From the NCBI GenBank assembly GCA_023897205.1, contig JAHWDD010000004.1, positions 1,550,001 to 1,614,000 of the forward strand: a DNA stretch of 64,000 nt. Reading direction: 5' to 3'. Origin of the DNA: Exophiala sp. HKRS030. Lineage: Eukaryota > Ascomycota > Eurotiomycetes > Chaetothyriales > Herpotrichiellaceae. The translations under genes were made by a program, and so were the position numbers. A model generated the notes under the pieces. The model had not been told where the DNA came from. It made no database searches and saw only the letters and a program-made list of their open reading frames with translations. Positions 45,908 through 56,927 of the stretch are shown one piece after another (position 1 is the stretch's first letter; each line of letters begins with the position of its first letter).

Positions 45908-47275
45908 CTACACAATCTCTAACCTTCTCAGCTCCTCGATTTCGGACACGGGATAACCCAGTTCGTTCAATACTTGATCAGTATGCTGGCCCAGCAAAGG
46001 TGGCTCGATCCTGACATTCATCGAGGCACCCTCGAACTTCATTGCCGGCCCAATCAGTTTTAGCATTCCATCTTTGGCCGCCTCAAACTGATTGATGTCT
46101 ATCACCATATCTCTCGCCTTGGCCTGTGGATGTTCGAGTGCGTCGACGACATCATTGATTGAGCCGTATGGTAGACCGCTGCCTTCAAAGGCGTCCAGCC
46201 ATTCACGTTGCGTCTTCTCGGCGAATTTTCTCTGCAGTATCGAGTTGATTTCGTCCCGGTTTTCAACTCGCCCGTCATTTGTGCTGAACCTCTCGTCTTC
46301 CGCCAACCCTTTGATGCCCATGCGTTGACAAAACCCCTTCCATTGTCTGTTGTTGTTGGCAGCGACGAAGAGCATCCCGTCCTTTGTCTTGTACGCCCCG
46401 TACGGCACCAGATTCGGATGACCCAGTCCAAGCCGCTTTCCTCTCCTCCTCTTCTCCGGACCTTTGTCCAGGTCCAGATTCAGAGCAGCCAGGCCGACAT
46501 TGATCAAAAGGCTCAAGCCACTTTCAAACAGGCTGCCCTCGATCTTGGAGCCCAGGCCAGTCCTGTGTCTCTGATCCAGGGCCGCCAAGATGGCACCGTG
46601 CATGTACAGGCCCGTACACAAGTCCGCCATGGCGACACCAGGCTTCGTCGGCCCTCCGTGCTCGTCGCCCGTGATGTGCAACAGCCCGGCCTCGGCCAGC
46701 GCGATCGCATCGTACCCTGCACGGTCTCGACTCGGGCCACTGGCCCCGTACCCACTGCAGCTGGCGTAGATCAGTCCCTCGTTGTCCCGTTTGAGGTCCT
46801 CGTAACCCAGACCGAGCTGCTCCATCTTGCCCGGGAGGAAGTTGTTCAGAACGACGTCACTCTGACGTGCCAAAGCCTTGACGATTTCCAGTCCCTTGGG
46901 GTCCTTGAGGTTGACCGTCACGGAGCGTTTGTTTCGATTGACCGCGGCAAAGTACAGAGACATGTACTTGTGTTCGGGACGCCATTTCTGACCTTCGCCC
47001 GCGGTGCGCCACTGGCGAGTCTCGTCGCCCGCTCCCGGTTGTTCAACTTTGATGACCTGGGCACCGTAGTCTGCGAGGATCTGTGTGCAAAATGGCCCGG
47101 CGAGCACCCGGGACAAGTCGAGAACCTTGAGGCCGTCGAGCGGCAGGGTTTTTGTATTTTGGTCGGTGCCAGATTGGAAGTTCCTAGCTTGTTGCTGCAG
47201 ACAATATCTTTTTCTTGTGGATGTCCTCTGACCATAGGCAGTCCATCTGCACACCTGTAGCACTGGATTTCTCAT
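45908..47275 (-). CDS. Family III (CaiB/BaiF) CoA-transferase, SUGCT-like
   Basis: Intronless, 455 aa from the ATG at 47275; upstream in-frame codons look like 5' UTR. Basic N-terminus without acidic residues (M-R-N-P-V-L-Q-V-C-R-W...) is a likely mitochondrial presequence. 'LPLDGLKVLDLSRVLAGPFCTQILADYGAQVIKVE' is the classic family III start; catalytic Asp is D218 in 'PGVAMADLCTGLYMHGAI', which forms a glutamyl/aspartyl-CoA type mixed anhydride in this family. Closest by pattern to succinyl-CoA:glutarate CoA-transferase and its dicarboxylate relatives. It moves CoA from a donor to an organic acid, probably activating a substrate for the acyl-CoA dehydrogenase on the other side of a shared promoter. 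Confidence 0.92.
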   Translation of the reverse strand: MRNPVLQVCRWTAYGQRTSTRKRYCLQQQARNFQSGTDQNTKTLPLDGLKVLDLSRVLAGPFCTQILADYGAQVIKVEQPGAGDETRQWRTAGEGQKWRPEHKYMSLYFAAVNRNKRSVTVNLKDPKGLEIVKALARQSDVVLNNFLPGKMEQLGLGYEDLKRDNEGLIYASCSGYGASGPSRDRAGYDAIALAEAGLLHITGDEHGGPTKPGVAMADLCTGLYMHGAILAALDQRHRTGLGSKIEGSLFESGLSLLINVGLAALNLDLDKGPEKRRRGKRLGLGHPNLVPYGAYKTKDGMLFVAANNNRQWKGFCQRMGIKGLAEDERFSTNDGRVENRDEINSILQRKFAEKTQREWLDAFEGSGLPYGSINDVVDALEHPQAKARDMVIDINQFEAAKDGMLKLIGPAMKFEGASMNVRIEPPLLGQHTDQVLNELGYPVSEIEELRRLEIV

Positions 47276-47930
47276 TGCTATTGTGTGTTTGTGTGTGTGT
47301 ACGTCTATACTTGTATGGATCCGACTTTGAATGGTCGCATTGGTGATCACTCTGCGGAGAGTATGCTCTTGAACCTGGATCAACACTCCGGAATCCAAAG
47401 TTTTTTCAATCCGACACAACAGCCCTCTTGGTGGAAATCTTTTTTTGCTCTCCTTTCTCAGTTCGACTCCCCTAATAAGGCCACGCATGTGATGTGGCCA
47501 GCAGCCGTCAGTGAAGGTCCCCAATAAAAACAAGCAATAAGCCGAGTAGCCGACGGGTACTTTATGTGCGGGGGATTGCGCCATGTTGTACTCCCGTAGT
47601 ATTTACTACATCAGGTATTCTTACCTAGGCAAGTACCTAGGGTATGATCGTCCTTAACCGAGTACCTTGCTTATTGAAACGTGCAGTGAAAAACGGCACC
47701 TGAGTGATTTATGATAGTGCAAGCATATCTGAAGGAGCTTGACCTGGGTACTACTATACTGCAGAAATCACCACTTCCCTGACCGACACTGGTTGACTCT
47801 GGGTACCTGTCATATCTGTCTCGTTGATGGACATTCACCCAACAGGGGAGAGGTAGCACAGAGAAGCGAGTGTCGTTGTCATTGAAGTCAATTGTGCAAA
47901 GCAAGACCAAGGGAAGAAGATACAAACAGC
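47276..47930. promoter_or_regulatory. Divergent promoter CoA-transferase / acyl-CoA dehydrogenase
   Basis: 655 bp between head-to-head starts. Two TACCTAGG direct repeats at 47622-47629 and 47634-47641 (12-bp period) are the most distinct signal and could bind a shared regulator. Confidence 0.5.
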
Positions 47931-49286
47931 ATGGCCATGGCATCTAAAAGTTGCTCTTCTTCCAAGAGCTTGTTGTTCCGTAAACTCTGGAGAAATACTA
48001 CTACGAGACAACCCGCGGTTCTTCATCGACCATCGGTATCCATACAAAATACTCGAATGGCGGCACCATTTTCCACCACACAATCCAACCATGCTCGAGG
48101 GACGGAGTACCTTCAACTCCACGACCCGGACCTCACCGAGTCCCAACGTACGGTGCGTGAGGCCATCAGCAAAGTGTGCTCCAGGTTCGACGACGCCTAC
48201 TGGCTGGCCGCCGACCGCGACCACCGGTTCCCCGTCGAGTTCCACCAGGCGGTGGCCAAGGACGGGTGGCTGGGGATATGCATGCCGTCCGAGTACGGCG
48301 GGAGCGACCTGGGCATCGCCGAGGCGGCCGTCATGGTGCAGACCATCGCCGAGAGCGGGGCGGCGTACGCGGGCGCGAGCGCGGTGCACATGAACATCTT
48401 TGGGTTGGAACCAGTGCGCAAGTTCGGCACGGAGGAACAAAAGAGTCGCATGCTCGTGCCGCTCATCGCGGGCGAGGAGCGGGCGTGTTTCGGCGTGACG
48501 GAACCCAACACCGGGCTCGACACGTTGAGACTGCAGTCCCGGGCGGTGCGAAAGGACAAACACTACGAACTCAGCGGGCAAAAGATTTGGATCTCTACGG
48601 CACAAGTGGCCGAGAAGATTTTGGTGTTGGCGCGCACGACTCCCCTCGAACAGGTCAAGAAACCGAGTCAAGGGTTGAGTCTGTTTTACACGGACCTAGA
48701 TCGCAAACAGGTCGAGGTCACGGAGATTCCCAAAATGGGTAGGGCGGCCGTCGACTCGAACACTTTGTTCTTCGACGGGTGGAAGGTACCCCAAGAAGAC
48801 CTGATCGGGGAAGAAGGAAACGGGTTCAAGATGATCATGCACGGCATGAACGCGGAGAGGATCCTCATCGCCGCCGAGGCTTTGGGGATAGGGTTCGCCG
48901 CGTTGAGGAGGGCGGCGCTATACGCCGGGGAAAGAAAAGTGTTTGGAAGGCCGATCGGGCAGAACCAAGCCATCCAGCATCCCCTGGCCGACAGTTGGAT
49001 GCAGCTCGAGGCCGCGAGGTTGATGATTTACCAGGCCGCGAGGATGTACGACCAGGGGTACGAGACGGGAGAGTACGCCAACGCGGCCAAGTATCTCGCC
49101 GCGGAGGCTGCGTTTGGCGCCTGTGAAAGGGCCGTCATGACCCATGGTGGCATGGGTTATGCAAAGGAGTATCACGTCGAGAGGTACCTGAGGGAAATCA
49201 TGATCCCTAGGATTGCCCCGGTGAGCAGGGAGATGATCAAGAACTATATCGGTGAGAGGGTGTTGGGTTTGCCGAGGTCGTATTGA
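47931..49286 (+). CDS. Acyl-CoA dehydrogenase
   Basis: Intronless, 451 aa from the ATG at 47931 (a frame-extending ATG at 47892 adds 13 residues). Presequence-like start M-A-M-A-S-K-S-C-S-S-S-K with Arg residues. FAD-dependent alpha,beta-dehydrogenation fold: 'ACFGVTEPNTGLDT', 'WISTAQVAEKILVLART', 'GRPIGQNQAIQHPLADSWMQLEAARLMIYQA' and 'THGGMGYAKEYHVERYLREIMIPRIAPVSREM'. The usual C-terminal Y-E-G-T catalytic Glu is replaced (R-I-A-P-V-S-R), while E309 in 'GMNAERILIAAE' sits where isovaleryl-CoA dehydrogenase has its base. Substrate is probably a branched or dicarboxylic acyl-CoA made by the neighbouring CoA-transferase. Codon use is visibly more GC-rich than nearby genes. Confidence 0.92.
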   Translation: MAMASKSCSSSKSLLFRKLWRNTTTRQPAVLHRPSVSIQNTRMAAPFSTTQSNHARGTEYLQLHDPDLTESQRTVREAISKVCSRFDDAYWLAADRDHRFPVEFHQAVAKDGWLGICMPSEYGGSDLGIAEAAVMVQTIAESGAAYAGASAVHMNIFGLEPVRKFGTEEQKSRMLVPLIAGEERACFGVTEPNTGLDTLRLQSRAVRKDKHYELSGQKIWISTAQVAEKILVLARTTPLEQVKKPSQGLSLFYTDLDRKQVEVTEIPKMGRAAVDSNTLFFDGWKVPQEDLIGEEGNGFKMIMHGMNAERILIAAEALGIGFAALRRAALYAGERKVFGRPIGQNQAIQHPLADSWMQLEAARLMIYQAARMYDQGYETGEYANAAKYLAAEAAFGACERAVMTHGGMGYAKEYHVERYLREIMIPRIAPVSREMIKNYIGERVLGLPRSY

Positions 49287-50219
49287 TGTACTCGTACTCG
49301 TAGATTTTTTTTCTATTTCTTAGACTAGAGTGTCCTCGTATGTATGCAATGGTCATGGATAGGGATGTGGGAAATACTTTCGAATGCCGTTTGCCTGAGG
49401 GGGACACGGAGTGCTCGACGTCCAAATGAGGCAGTCTACTGAGTACTCGTGGCAGTCGTCAGAGCTTCCCTTACCTTTCTTTTGCTTGTACGGAGTACTC
49501 GTGCGTACGATTTCGATTACCTCGGGACATTTGGCTCCAAGGATGATCCTACGTCGACCATGACCGAGGATGGAGTGATGAGGCGACAAGTACTCCGTAG
49601 AAACACAGCATCGGCCACTTCTGGCTTGACGTCGTCAGGTACGTAGATCAAAGGTCACGTGCGTGGCTGAGTATCGACACAGCCTCATCAACTGCGCCTC
49701 GAATTCGGCTCTCGGCTTCTCCATCGTCGAATTGCATACCAAATCCATCGCCTTCCACACCTTTCAATCCAATCAATTTGCTTCTTGTCGGTGATTTTGT
49801 TCCCTTTGCAGTACCTCAGCTTGCATTGATCCCTCGGCCATTGCGGAGAGTATGGAGTACATGGAACCAGTACCGCCATCTACAAGGCGTTCCAACCTAC
49901 GTATCCTGAATGGCTGGAGTACGCGAAGCCTCACTTCGCCCTTTTTCGGGTGACGCGGCTCGCCCATCTTGCATCAACTTTGCCCTTACGGAGTAGGATC
50001 TTTGAGATCTGGCAATGGTCCATCTTAACGAGGATCCAATGATCCCTCAAGGTGTGAGCTAAGATAGGTGTATATAAGTGTTTGTTTCGTTCCCACTTGT
50101 TTTTCCATTTCGACATCAACACACAATAACAGCAATTGCATCAAACCATAATCATCATCCCACACAGCATAACCACTTCTACAAATCCCTTCACCACGAA
50201 CTACAACCCAAACACAATC
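49287..50219. other. Intergenic, three TACGGAGTA-type motifs
   Basis: No gene supported. A short frame at 49449 with a secretory-looking start lacks an ATG. Motif copies at 49489-49497, 49591-49599 and 49987-49995. TATATAAG at 50071-50078 serves the next gene. Confidence 0.5.
50071..50078 (+). promoter_or_regulatory. TATA box of the glycine-zipper gene
   Basis: TATATAAG 142 bp before the ATG at 50220, followed by an A/C-rich leader typical of a well-expressed fungal gene. Confidence 0.5.
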
Positions 50220-50705
50220 ATGTCAGGCTACGACGCTTATTACCAAAACCAAAACCAAACCCAATATCCTTCATACAACAACCAATACCAGAACAACTCA
50301 TACCCCAGTGACGGTTTCTCTGGCGGTCACCAGAATCAATATCCTCAACACCAACAACAACAACAAGGGTATTACGATTACTCGGCCGACACTCGTTCCC
50401 AACAGAACTACGACGCTTCCAGCAACAACAACAACAACAACTCTTACTACAATGACAACAACAATTACCAATCCTCAGCACCCGGACAAGAACAAGATCG
50501 TGGTCTGATGGGTGCCATGGCCGGCGGTGCCGCCGGTGCTTACGGTGGTCACAAGGCCGGCCATGGGTTTTTGGGTGCGATAGGCGGAGCCATCGCCGGT
50601 TCTCTAGCCGAAGACTACGCCAAAAAGGGTCGCAAGAACAAACACAACAAACCCAACGGCAGTATCGGTTCCACGGCCTCGAGCTTCTTCAATCGAAAGA
50701 ACTAA
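50220..50705 (+). CDS. Gln/Asn/Tyr-rich protein with glycine-zipper C-terminus
   Basis: Intronless, 161 aa from the ATG at 50220 (M-S-G-Y-D-A-Y-Y); an in-frame ATG at 50136 adds a poor leader. Residues about 1-95 are Gln, Asn and Tyr rich with a Q run and an N run, like prion-like or disordered stress proteins. Residues about 98-135 are a glycine-zipper segment ('GLMGAMAGGAAGAYGGHKAG', then 'GFLGAIGGAIAGSLAEDYAK'), GxxxG-type repeats that can insert in membranes or self-associate, followed by a Lys-rich tail (K-K-G-R-K-N-K-H-N-K). Similar fungal proteins are common and mostly unstudied. Confidence 0.8.
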   Translation: MSGYDAYYQNQNQTQYPSYNNQYQNNSYPSDGFSGGHQNQYPQHQQQQQGYYDYSADTRSQQNYDASSNNNNNNSYYNDNNNYQSSAPGQEQDRGLMGAMAGGAAGAYGGHKAGHGFLGAIGGAIAGSLAEDYAKKGRKNKHNKPNGSIGSTASSFFNRKN

Positions 50706-52367
50706 AACCATGGGGGTTGTTGTTAAATGAAGTTGTTATTTTTGTCGTTGTCGTTGTTTGTATAGGGACGAGGTACCTTTTCTCTCGGAGCAGGCGTTGG
50801 GTACGAAGCGATGATGATGATGAAAAAAAGAACCATGACCAGACCAGACAAAAACGGACCGGGAAAAGAGAAAAAACGAAACGAGGGAGATTTGGGTCTT
50901 TGAAAGAAACTCTTCTCTTTTCATTCCATTTCATCGGTGGCCCCCACTGGGAGTTCTGTTCACGTCAATCTTGTTTTGTCGAAGCCCACGAGGTCGTGGA
51001 ATCAGACGCAACAATCTGTTTTTTGGAGTTATTGCTGTGGAAGACTCGAATACGAGGTCATTGCTGGAACCATTCGCGGGTCCGTATACAATTCTCACCA
51101 CAAAGGAGTTTTTGTCAGCGATCAATCATGGCATTGCATTGCATGGTTTGGTTTGGTTTGATTCAATTTGGGTGTCATTGGACATGGTTGGGACGGAGTA
51201 CCACGGACCTTGGGCGTTGATGTTGGTGCTTTGTCAATATCGATCAAATAGAATACTCTCAACGAGTATTTAGTGCCACATACCTACAAAGGAATACATG
51301 AATACATACCCATACACGGTATTTACAGTAACCTACCAGATGCCTCTGTGTGTCTCGAAACGTGCTTTTTGCCTCGTATTCTGTTTTGTCGCAGGGAAAC
51401 AAAGCGAAGCCCCCCCTTTTTAATCCCTTTTCCATCATTCAAACCGGAATGATGTCAATCTGGACCAGGGATCCGCTAGGGACCTTGTATTGTAGTAGGA
51501 GAGTCGGCCCTGTTGCATGAAAGGGGAGTTGGGAAGAGCCAAGAGCCCTCTGTTTGACACCTTGTGGCGCGTTGCTAAGGTATGCAGTGCCTTTGTATTC
51601 CCTGGAAGCCTACCTTGCCGACCTCAGGGAGTGCAGCCATGATCCCCTGTGACTGCAGCGCACCTGATGGAGCCTCCAAGAGAAGTGAATTTGCTGTCAG
51701 GTAGCTTGTCGTCTCTCCCGCCTCTTCACTTTCCCGAGTGGTTCACCATCTCGTCCTTTCCGCTCTAGAAATGCGCGCTTTCAGCGTAACTCGTTTCGAT
51801 TTTTACCCCCCCAAAAAAGACCGAGACGGAAAAAAACCTGTTGTGAAGTCATGCCGGCTGGCCGAAAGAATCTGCGAGAGTAGTGGAACGTACGACCACG
51901 ATCAAGTAAATCTGTAGATGGGTAGAGGGGTACCTCTGCTCCATGAACACCGACCGTAAACCCCAGAACCCCCTCCCTTGGAGATGTTGGAGACGTACCG
52001 ATTCAGCCCTTGAGAGACAAGAAAAAAGTCCGGTAGTCAAGCTGGTTTTTCTCTACTGTCACACAGCTATCTTTTGCTGTCCTAGACGCTTTATTGGCAT
52101 ACCGGGATAGGACAGATATCGATTGTATGCATGGTAGAATAAGGAACAAAAAAAGAGACAGATTGAGAATGGGAGCACCAAAGGCATTTGCATTTCTTCA
52201 TCTCTCGTATTCATTTATCTTTCTCATCAGTCCTCCCAAAACCCGATGTCGTGTCCACACACACTTATGAGATGAACTTTCTATCATGATCATGTCTCAC
52301 ATTGTCAACACTCTTGACCACGGCAATGCATACGACGCTGGAGGCAATGCATAATGCGTGTTTGTGT
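50706..52367. other. Intergenic spacer
   Basis: 1.7 kb without a supported gene; short frames in many orientations, simple T- and A-rich tracts, and CGGAGTA at 51194-51200. Confidence 0.5.
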
Positions 52368-53527
52368 TTATACTGGTGGTTGGTATGGATGAATGAGCAT
52401 TTCCGAGAAACTGTGTGTAAAATTTGGGTCAGCGTCTTTGTCCATACACCGTCTGAGGGTATCAATTGATTTACTCACCTTTTCAAACTCTCAACACCAC
52501 GGACTTCATCCGTGAGTAAGGGCATCTTGACCACGTTGAACTCGTCGTACAACTCTTCGATCTGATCCAGGTACTTTTTCTGCATTTTCCTCCTCGCGTT
52601 GCATTGCTTGCACTCATTCGACTTTTCCGGGAAGAGTAATTGATTGACCACGATACAATGCGTGTCGATCTGGTAACTGGCCAATTCTTGAATCATCCGT
52701 TCGGTCTCGTACAAGGACAAAAACTCGGCGATGCAGACACAGACAAAGGTCGTCATGTCTGGGTTTTTGAATTGAGCATTGACTTCGGAAATGGTCTCTC
52801 GCAAGGTCTCGAGTTTCGAAGTCAACTCGTCGAGTGAACCCCCACCGGGTAGACCGCCACGGGCCCCGAGGACCGATTGCAGCATGGGTCCGAACTGGGT
52901 CGAGAGTTGAGAAATCTTGGCCAGTGCCTTTTCGAGCACGGTGGGAAATTGTAAGAATCGAAGTGTGTGACCGGTCGGGGCGGTGTCGAAGATGATGACT
53001 TCATACGAAAGACTTTTGACTTGTTTCAAGACTTCTGCGAACGACATGGCTTCATCGACACCAGGTATCTAGACTTTTGTCAGCATACACATACATACAC
53101 TCATGGCCCACACCTATATACATGCGTCACTTACGCTGAATGCCAAATCCTGCATCATATTCCCCATCCCACCCAAACCTGCCATTGCATCTTGACCTTC
53201 ATCTCCCGCGCCGGCGATCAAATCGTTGATACTGCCATTCGGATCGATCTCCATGGCACTCAGATTCGTGAAACCCTCAACCAGTCTGGCGTCCTTTCCA
53301 AACTTTTGACTGAACGCGTCACTGAGATTGTGCGCGGGATCCGTCGATATCAGCAGGACGGATTTCCTCGCTTTGGCCATTTGTATCGCAAGTGAACAGG
53401 AAGTGGTGGTCTTGCCGACACCACCTTTCCCACCCACAAAGATCCATCTCAACGACTTTTGATCGATCAGGTTCTGGAGGGTAGGGTCTAGGATGTCTTC
53501 GTCGGCGCTCACTACTGCGGTAGACAT
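52368..53527 (-). CDS. GET3: GET3 ATPase (guided entry of tail-anchored proteins)
   Basis: Exons 53527-53135, 53068-52479, 52410-52368; product 341 aa, standard for fungal Get3. Deviant Walker A 'G33-K-G-G-V-G-K-T-T41' with the signature Lys, switch I 'TDPAHNLSD', switch II '[15 protein letters not shown]', and the zinc C284-x-x-C287 motif that joins the homodimer. The small third exon supplies '[14 protein letters not shown]', the conserved Get3 end. Get3 takes tail-anchored proteins from Sgt2/Get4-5 and delivers them to the Get1/2 receptor in the ER membrane. Confidence 0.96.
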
Positions 53528-54059
53528 TTTTAGAGAGGGAAGGTTGGAGGATGAAGGTCGCGCTTCTTCTTCTTCTCTACCAGCAGGCTACAGTATTTGG
53601 TTAGAGTGTGTGTGTGTGTTGTCGCAAAAGTGCCAGTACACTTTGACAGTGTACACGGTAAACCCCCAATGGTGGTGGCTTTTGTTCTGGAAACTTCCAA
53701 AGATGAACTGTTTCAAAAGTAATGGTAAAGAACCACAAGCACGTGTTTTCTGAAATTCGCGAGTAATGGTGAAACGAGGTCGTGTCTAATGCTTCTAATT
53801 AAAAAAAGGAGGAACAAGATTCCAAGGATGCCTGGGAAGTAACACACCTCCAGCCGCTACGCAAAGGAGAAGCGCAGTCTGGCAGGCAAAAGAGAACAAG
53901 TTTCGACGTCATTCGGATAAACTGCGGTAAGTCTCGCGAGGCTGAGAAGGTCCCAACACAAAGCTGAATGACACTCAGGAGCGATGCTACGGATAACAAA
54001 AACAAATGTAACCTCTACAATACTCTTTACAATGTATATACGCCTTGACGAAGCACATC
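53528..54059. other. Intergenic spacer
   Basis: Upstream of GET3 and downstream of the flavoprotein gene. A (GT)n run near 53608-53620; no gene supported. Confidence 0.5.
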
Positions 54060-55823
54060 CTATAGCTTCGCCTCAGCAGCACCCGGCAACATCTCTTTGA
54101 CCAGCGCTCTCCCGACTGTCCTTCCAGTAAAGACGCATCCACCGAGAAACGTGCCCTCGAGCGAACTATATCCATGTACGCCACCTCCTCCGAACCCACA
54201 ACACTCGCCCGCAGCATATAATCCTTTGAACGGCTGTCCGTCCGGCATCATGACGTTCCCGTCAAGGTTGGTCTCCAACCCACCCAGACTCTTCCGCGTG
54301 AGTAAGTTCATCCTGACCGCGACCAAAGGTCCAGTACTGGGATCCAGCAACCTGTGCGGCTTCGCGATTCTTCGGCCGTCGGGCCCGTAATTTCTCGCGT
54401 TCCTGATCAACATGATTTGTGCATCTTTTCCAAAGTCATGCGAGACTTGCATATCCCTCAGTTCAATCTCCTTCTTGACCTCTTCAAGTTCCAACGTCGG
54501 TCCACCCCTCTCCTTGGCCAGCCTGTTCATTCCTTCGACGAGCTTGTCCAGATCTTTCTCCACGACAAAGTCTTCACCTTTCTTCAAGAAAGCCTGGACC
54601 TCTCTAGTACCATGACTACCGAATAACCTCTCGAGAAGCCGTATGTAACTCTTCTCCGTGAGGTCGTAGTTCTGCTCGCTGCCACTCAACGCAAACTCTC
54701 TGCTCACAATCTTCCGGTTACATATGAACCAGGAATAATCGTTCCCACTGGCCACGATGTGCTTCAGGGTTGCGAGCGTGTCGCTTCCAGGGTACAAGAA
54801 CGGTGGGAACCTCTTGCCCTTTGCATCGAGCCACATCGAGCTCGGCCCGGGAATGACTCGAATGCCATGAGCCGGCCAGATCGAGTTCCAATTATGCAAT
54901 CCTTCGGTATAATGCCACATTCTGTCCATACTTTTGTTTGATAGTTAGTACACGGTAGACATCACGTCCAGGACTTAGACTTACTTGATGACATTGGCAC
55001 CACTCTTTTCCGCCACCCCAATCATCTCTCCGTCAACATGCGCCGGCACTCCCACGACAAAGTGCCCCGGCACCTCCGGTCCAAGTCTATGGACTGGCCA
55101 GTTCTGCTTGACTTTTTCCACATTCCCACCAATTCCACCGGTCGAGATGACCACAGCACGTCCTCTGACCTCAAAGCTCCCCACCACGTCCCTGGTCGTG
55201 GCTTGCCCTCTCACCCATCCATTCTTCACGTCCGCAAGGACTTGACCCTTGACACCGACGGCCCGTCCACCCTCGACGATCAGTTCGTCGACCTTCCGTC
55301 GGAACAAGAACTTGACGAGACCCTTCTTCTCCGCGCGCCTGACCGGCTCACTGAACGCCCTCACAACCTGCGGGCCAGTGCCCCAGGTCAAATGGAACCG
55401 CGGCACGCTGTTCCCGTGGCCCGCAGCGTCGCCGGCGCCCCTCTCCGCCCAACCCACCAGAAGAAACTTGACGCCCAGGTTCTTCAGGTACCGCTCCATG
55501 CCGTCGGTGGCAAAGTCCACAAACGCCTTCGCCCACTGTCTGGGCCAGTGGTCCTCCTTTTCCCGATCGAACTTTGCCGTGCCCATCCAGTCCGCCAGGG
55601 CCAGTTCTCTGGAATCTTTGATCCCCTTGGCTCGCTGGTCCGCCGAGTTCACGCAAAAGATGCCACCGAGACTCCAGAATGCCTGACCACCGAGATTTCC
55701 TTCGGGTTCCTGGTCCACGATGGTGACGGGGATGTTTTTGCGCGTGAGTTCATAAGCGGCGACCAGGCCAGCGAGGCCGCCACCGACGATGATGACGGGC
55801 TCGGGGTGCTGTGATTTGCTCAT
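54060..55823 (-). CDS. FAD-dependent dehydrogenase, KSTD-like (FAD_binding_2)
   Basis: Exons 55823-54985 and 54930-54060 (intron 54931-54984); product 569 aa. Rossmann dinucleotide motif 'VIIVGGGLAGLVAAYEL' at 10-26, 'GGQAFWSLGG' close after, and the C-terminal FAD motif 'GLYAAGECCGFGGGGVHGYSSLEGTFLGGCVFTGRTVG'. The overall form is the fumarate reductase/3-ketosteroid delta-1-dehydrogenase group, most like the COG3573 'predicted oxidoreductase' class found in bacteria and many fungi. Substrate is unknown; a steroid or a cyclic ketone is only a guess. No signal peptide seen. Confidence 0.9.
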
Positions 55824-56927
55824 TTTTTGTTCTTTTTGCCCCCGGCCAGATCACCTTGATTTATGATGAATATACTTGGGATTGTTTCATCAAGCAGCTA
55901 CTGGGATCCACGCAGGTGACAGGACAAGAGAATGAAATAGGAATATTCAGTGGCAAGCATAGATCGGGGGGGACGACGGGTGGATGGTGTAGAGTAGTAG
56001 AGACAAGGGTCAGAAGGAACAATGGAATGGCTCCAAGGACAAGTATATAATGTGGTGGCCAAACCGGAGCCTCGTGGATAAAATAATGCTAGGAATCGTT
56101 ACTCCGTATTTCGTACTCCGTATGATGATTGTGCTGTGGTTGAAGTGCCTCGGTATTTGATATTTGGTGGCGTGAAACACACTCCATCAACTCTTCGTTA
56201 CTCCATATTGCGAGTACTTTTGACGCCTCTCAACTACCTAGTCGGTACGGGGTATTACCCAGGGTGGAATGTTCTTCCCACTCGCCGACAGTGTCACACT
56301 CAAGCTTTGGAGTGTTATACTGTAACCCTTCTCTACTCTTCGTCCTCTCATACGAGTATTTTGCTCAATACTTTTCACATGTCGCCAGGGGATGGAGCCA
56401 GAGGCTGACGTTGACCGACTCGCTATGGCTATCTGTCGGCTAACGCGAGGTCCATGTCGTTTCTCAAATCCCGTACATAGCACGTTCGTTCTCATTCATG
56501 GCTACGTCCCAGTGGCATGCCGACTCGCAATCCTCCCGCATCTCACTTGGTGGGATCGGTCTCAAGGACTAGTCACCCCACAACAACCTTTGACCTAGAT
56601 CGTGTCAAAGTAATCCTACCACGAGTGTCGTACTGATCCAAACGACCAAGGATGGAGTCGAGTGGTTGCCACCGAATAGAGTCTGGCAGATTAGCCAGCC
56701 GCGGGTTCGGAAAGGCTCCTTTCTTTCTGCTAGCAACATGGCTGTTATATCGAACAAAGTGCCAGTCACAGTCGAATTTCCAAAATACATTGCGAAGAGA
56801 GGGAGGTAGTCATCTCATTTGGAATCTTTGCGTGCCAAATGTCTCGTGAAATGGTCATCAAAAAGGGACCGGGTATTATAGTAAAGTGCTTGCTGTGTTC
56901 AAACATCTTGTATCATGTCACATCACA
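55824..56927. other. Intergenic spacer
   Basis: Two close TACTCCGTA motifs at 56100-56108 and 56114-56122. No supported gene in 1.1 kb. Confidence 0.5.

Noticed and set aside
46208..47260. 350-codon plus-strand frame
   Set aside because: Exactly antisense to the CoA-transferase gene; no motif, explained by its codon bias.
47835..48671. 278-codon minus-strand frame
   Set aside because: Antisense to the GC-rich acyl-CoA dehydrogenase; no domain.
49449..49646. 65-codon frame with secretory-looking start
   Set aside because: Begins at GTG, no in-frame ATG upstream and no partner exon.
55038..55814. 258-codon plus-strand frame
   Set aside because: Antisense to the KSTD-like flavoprotein, which has clear FAD motifs.
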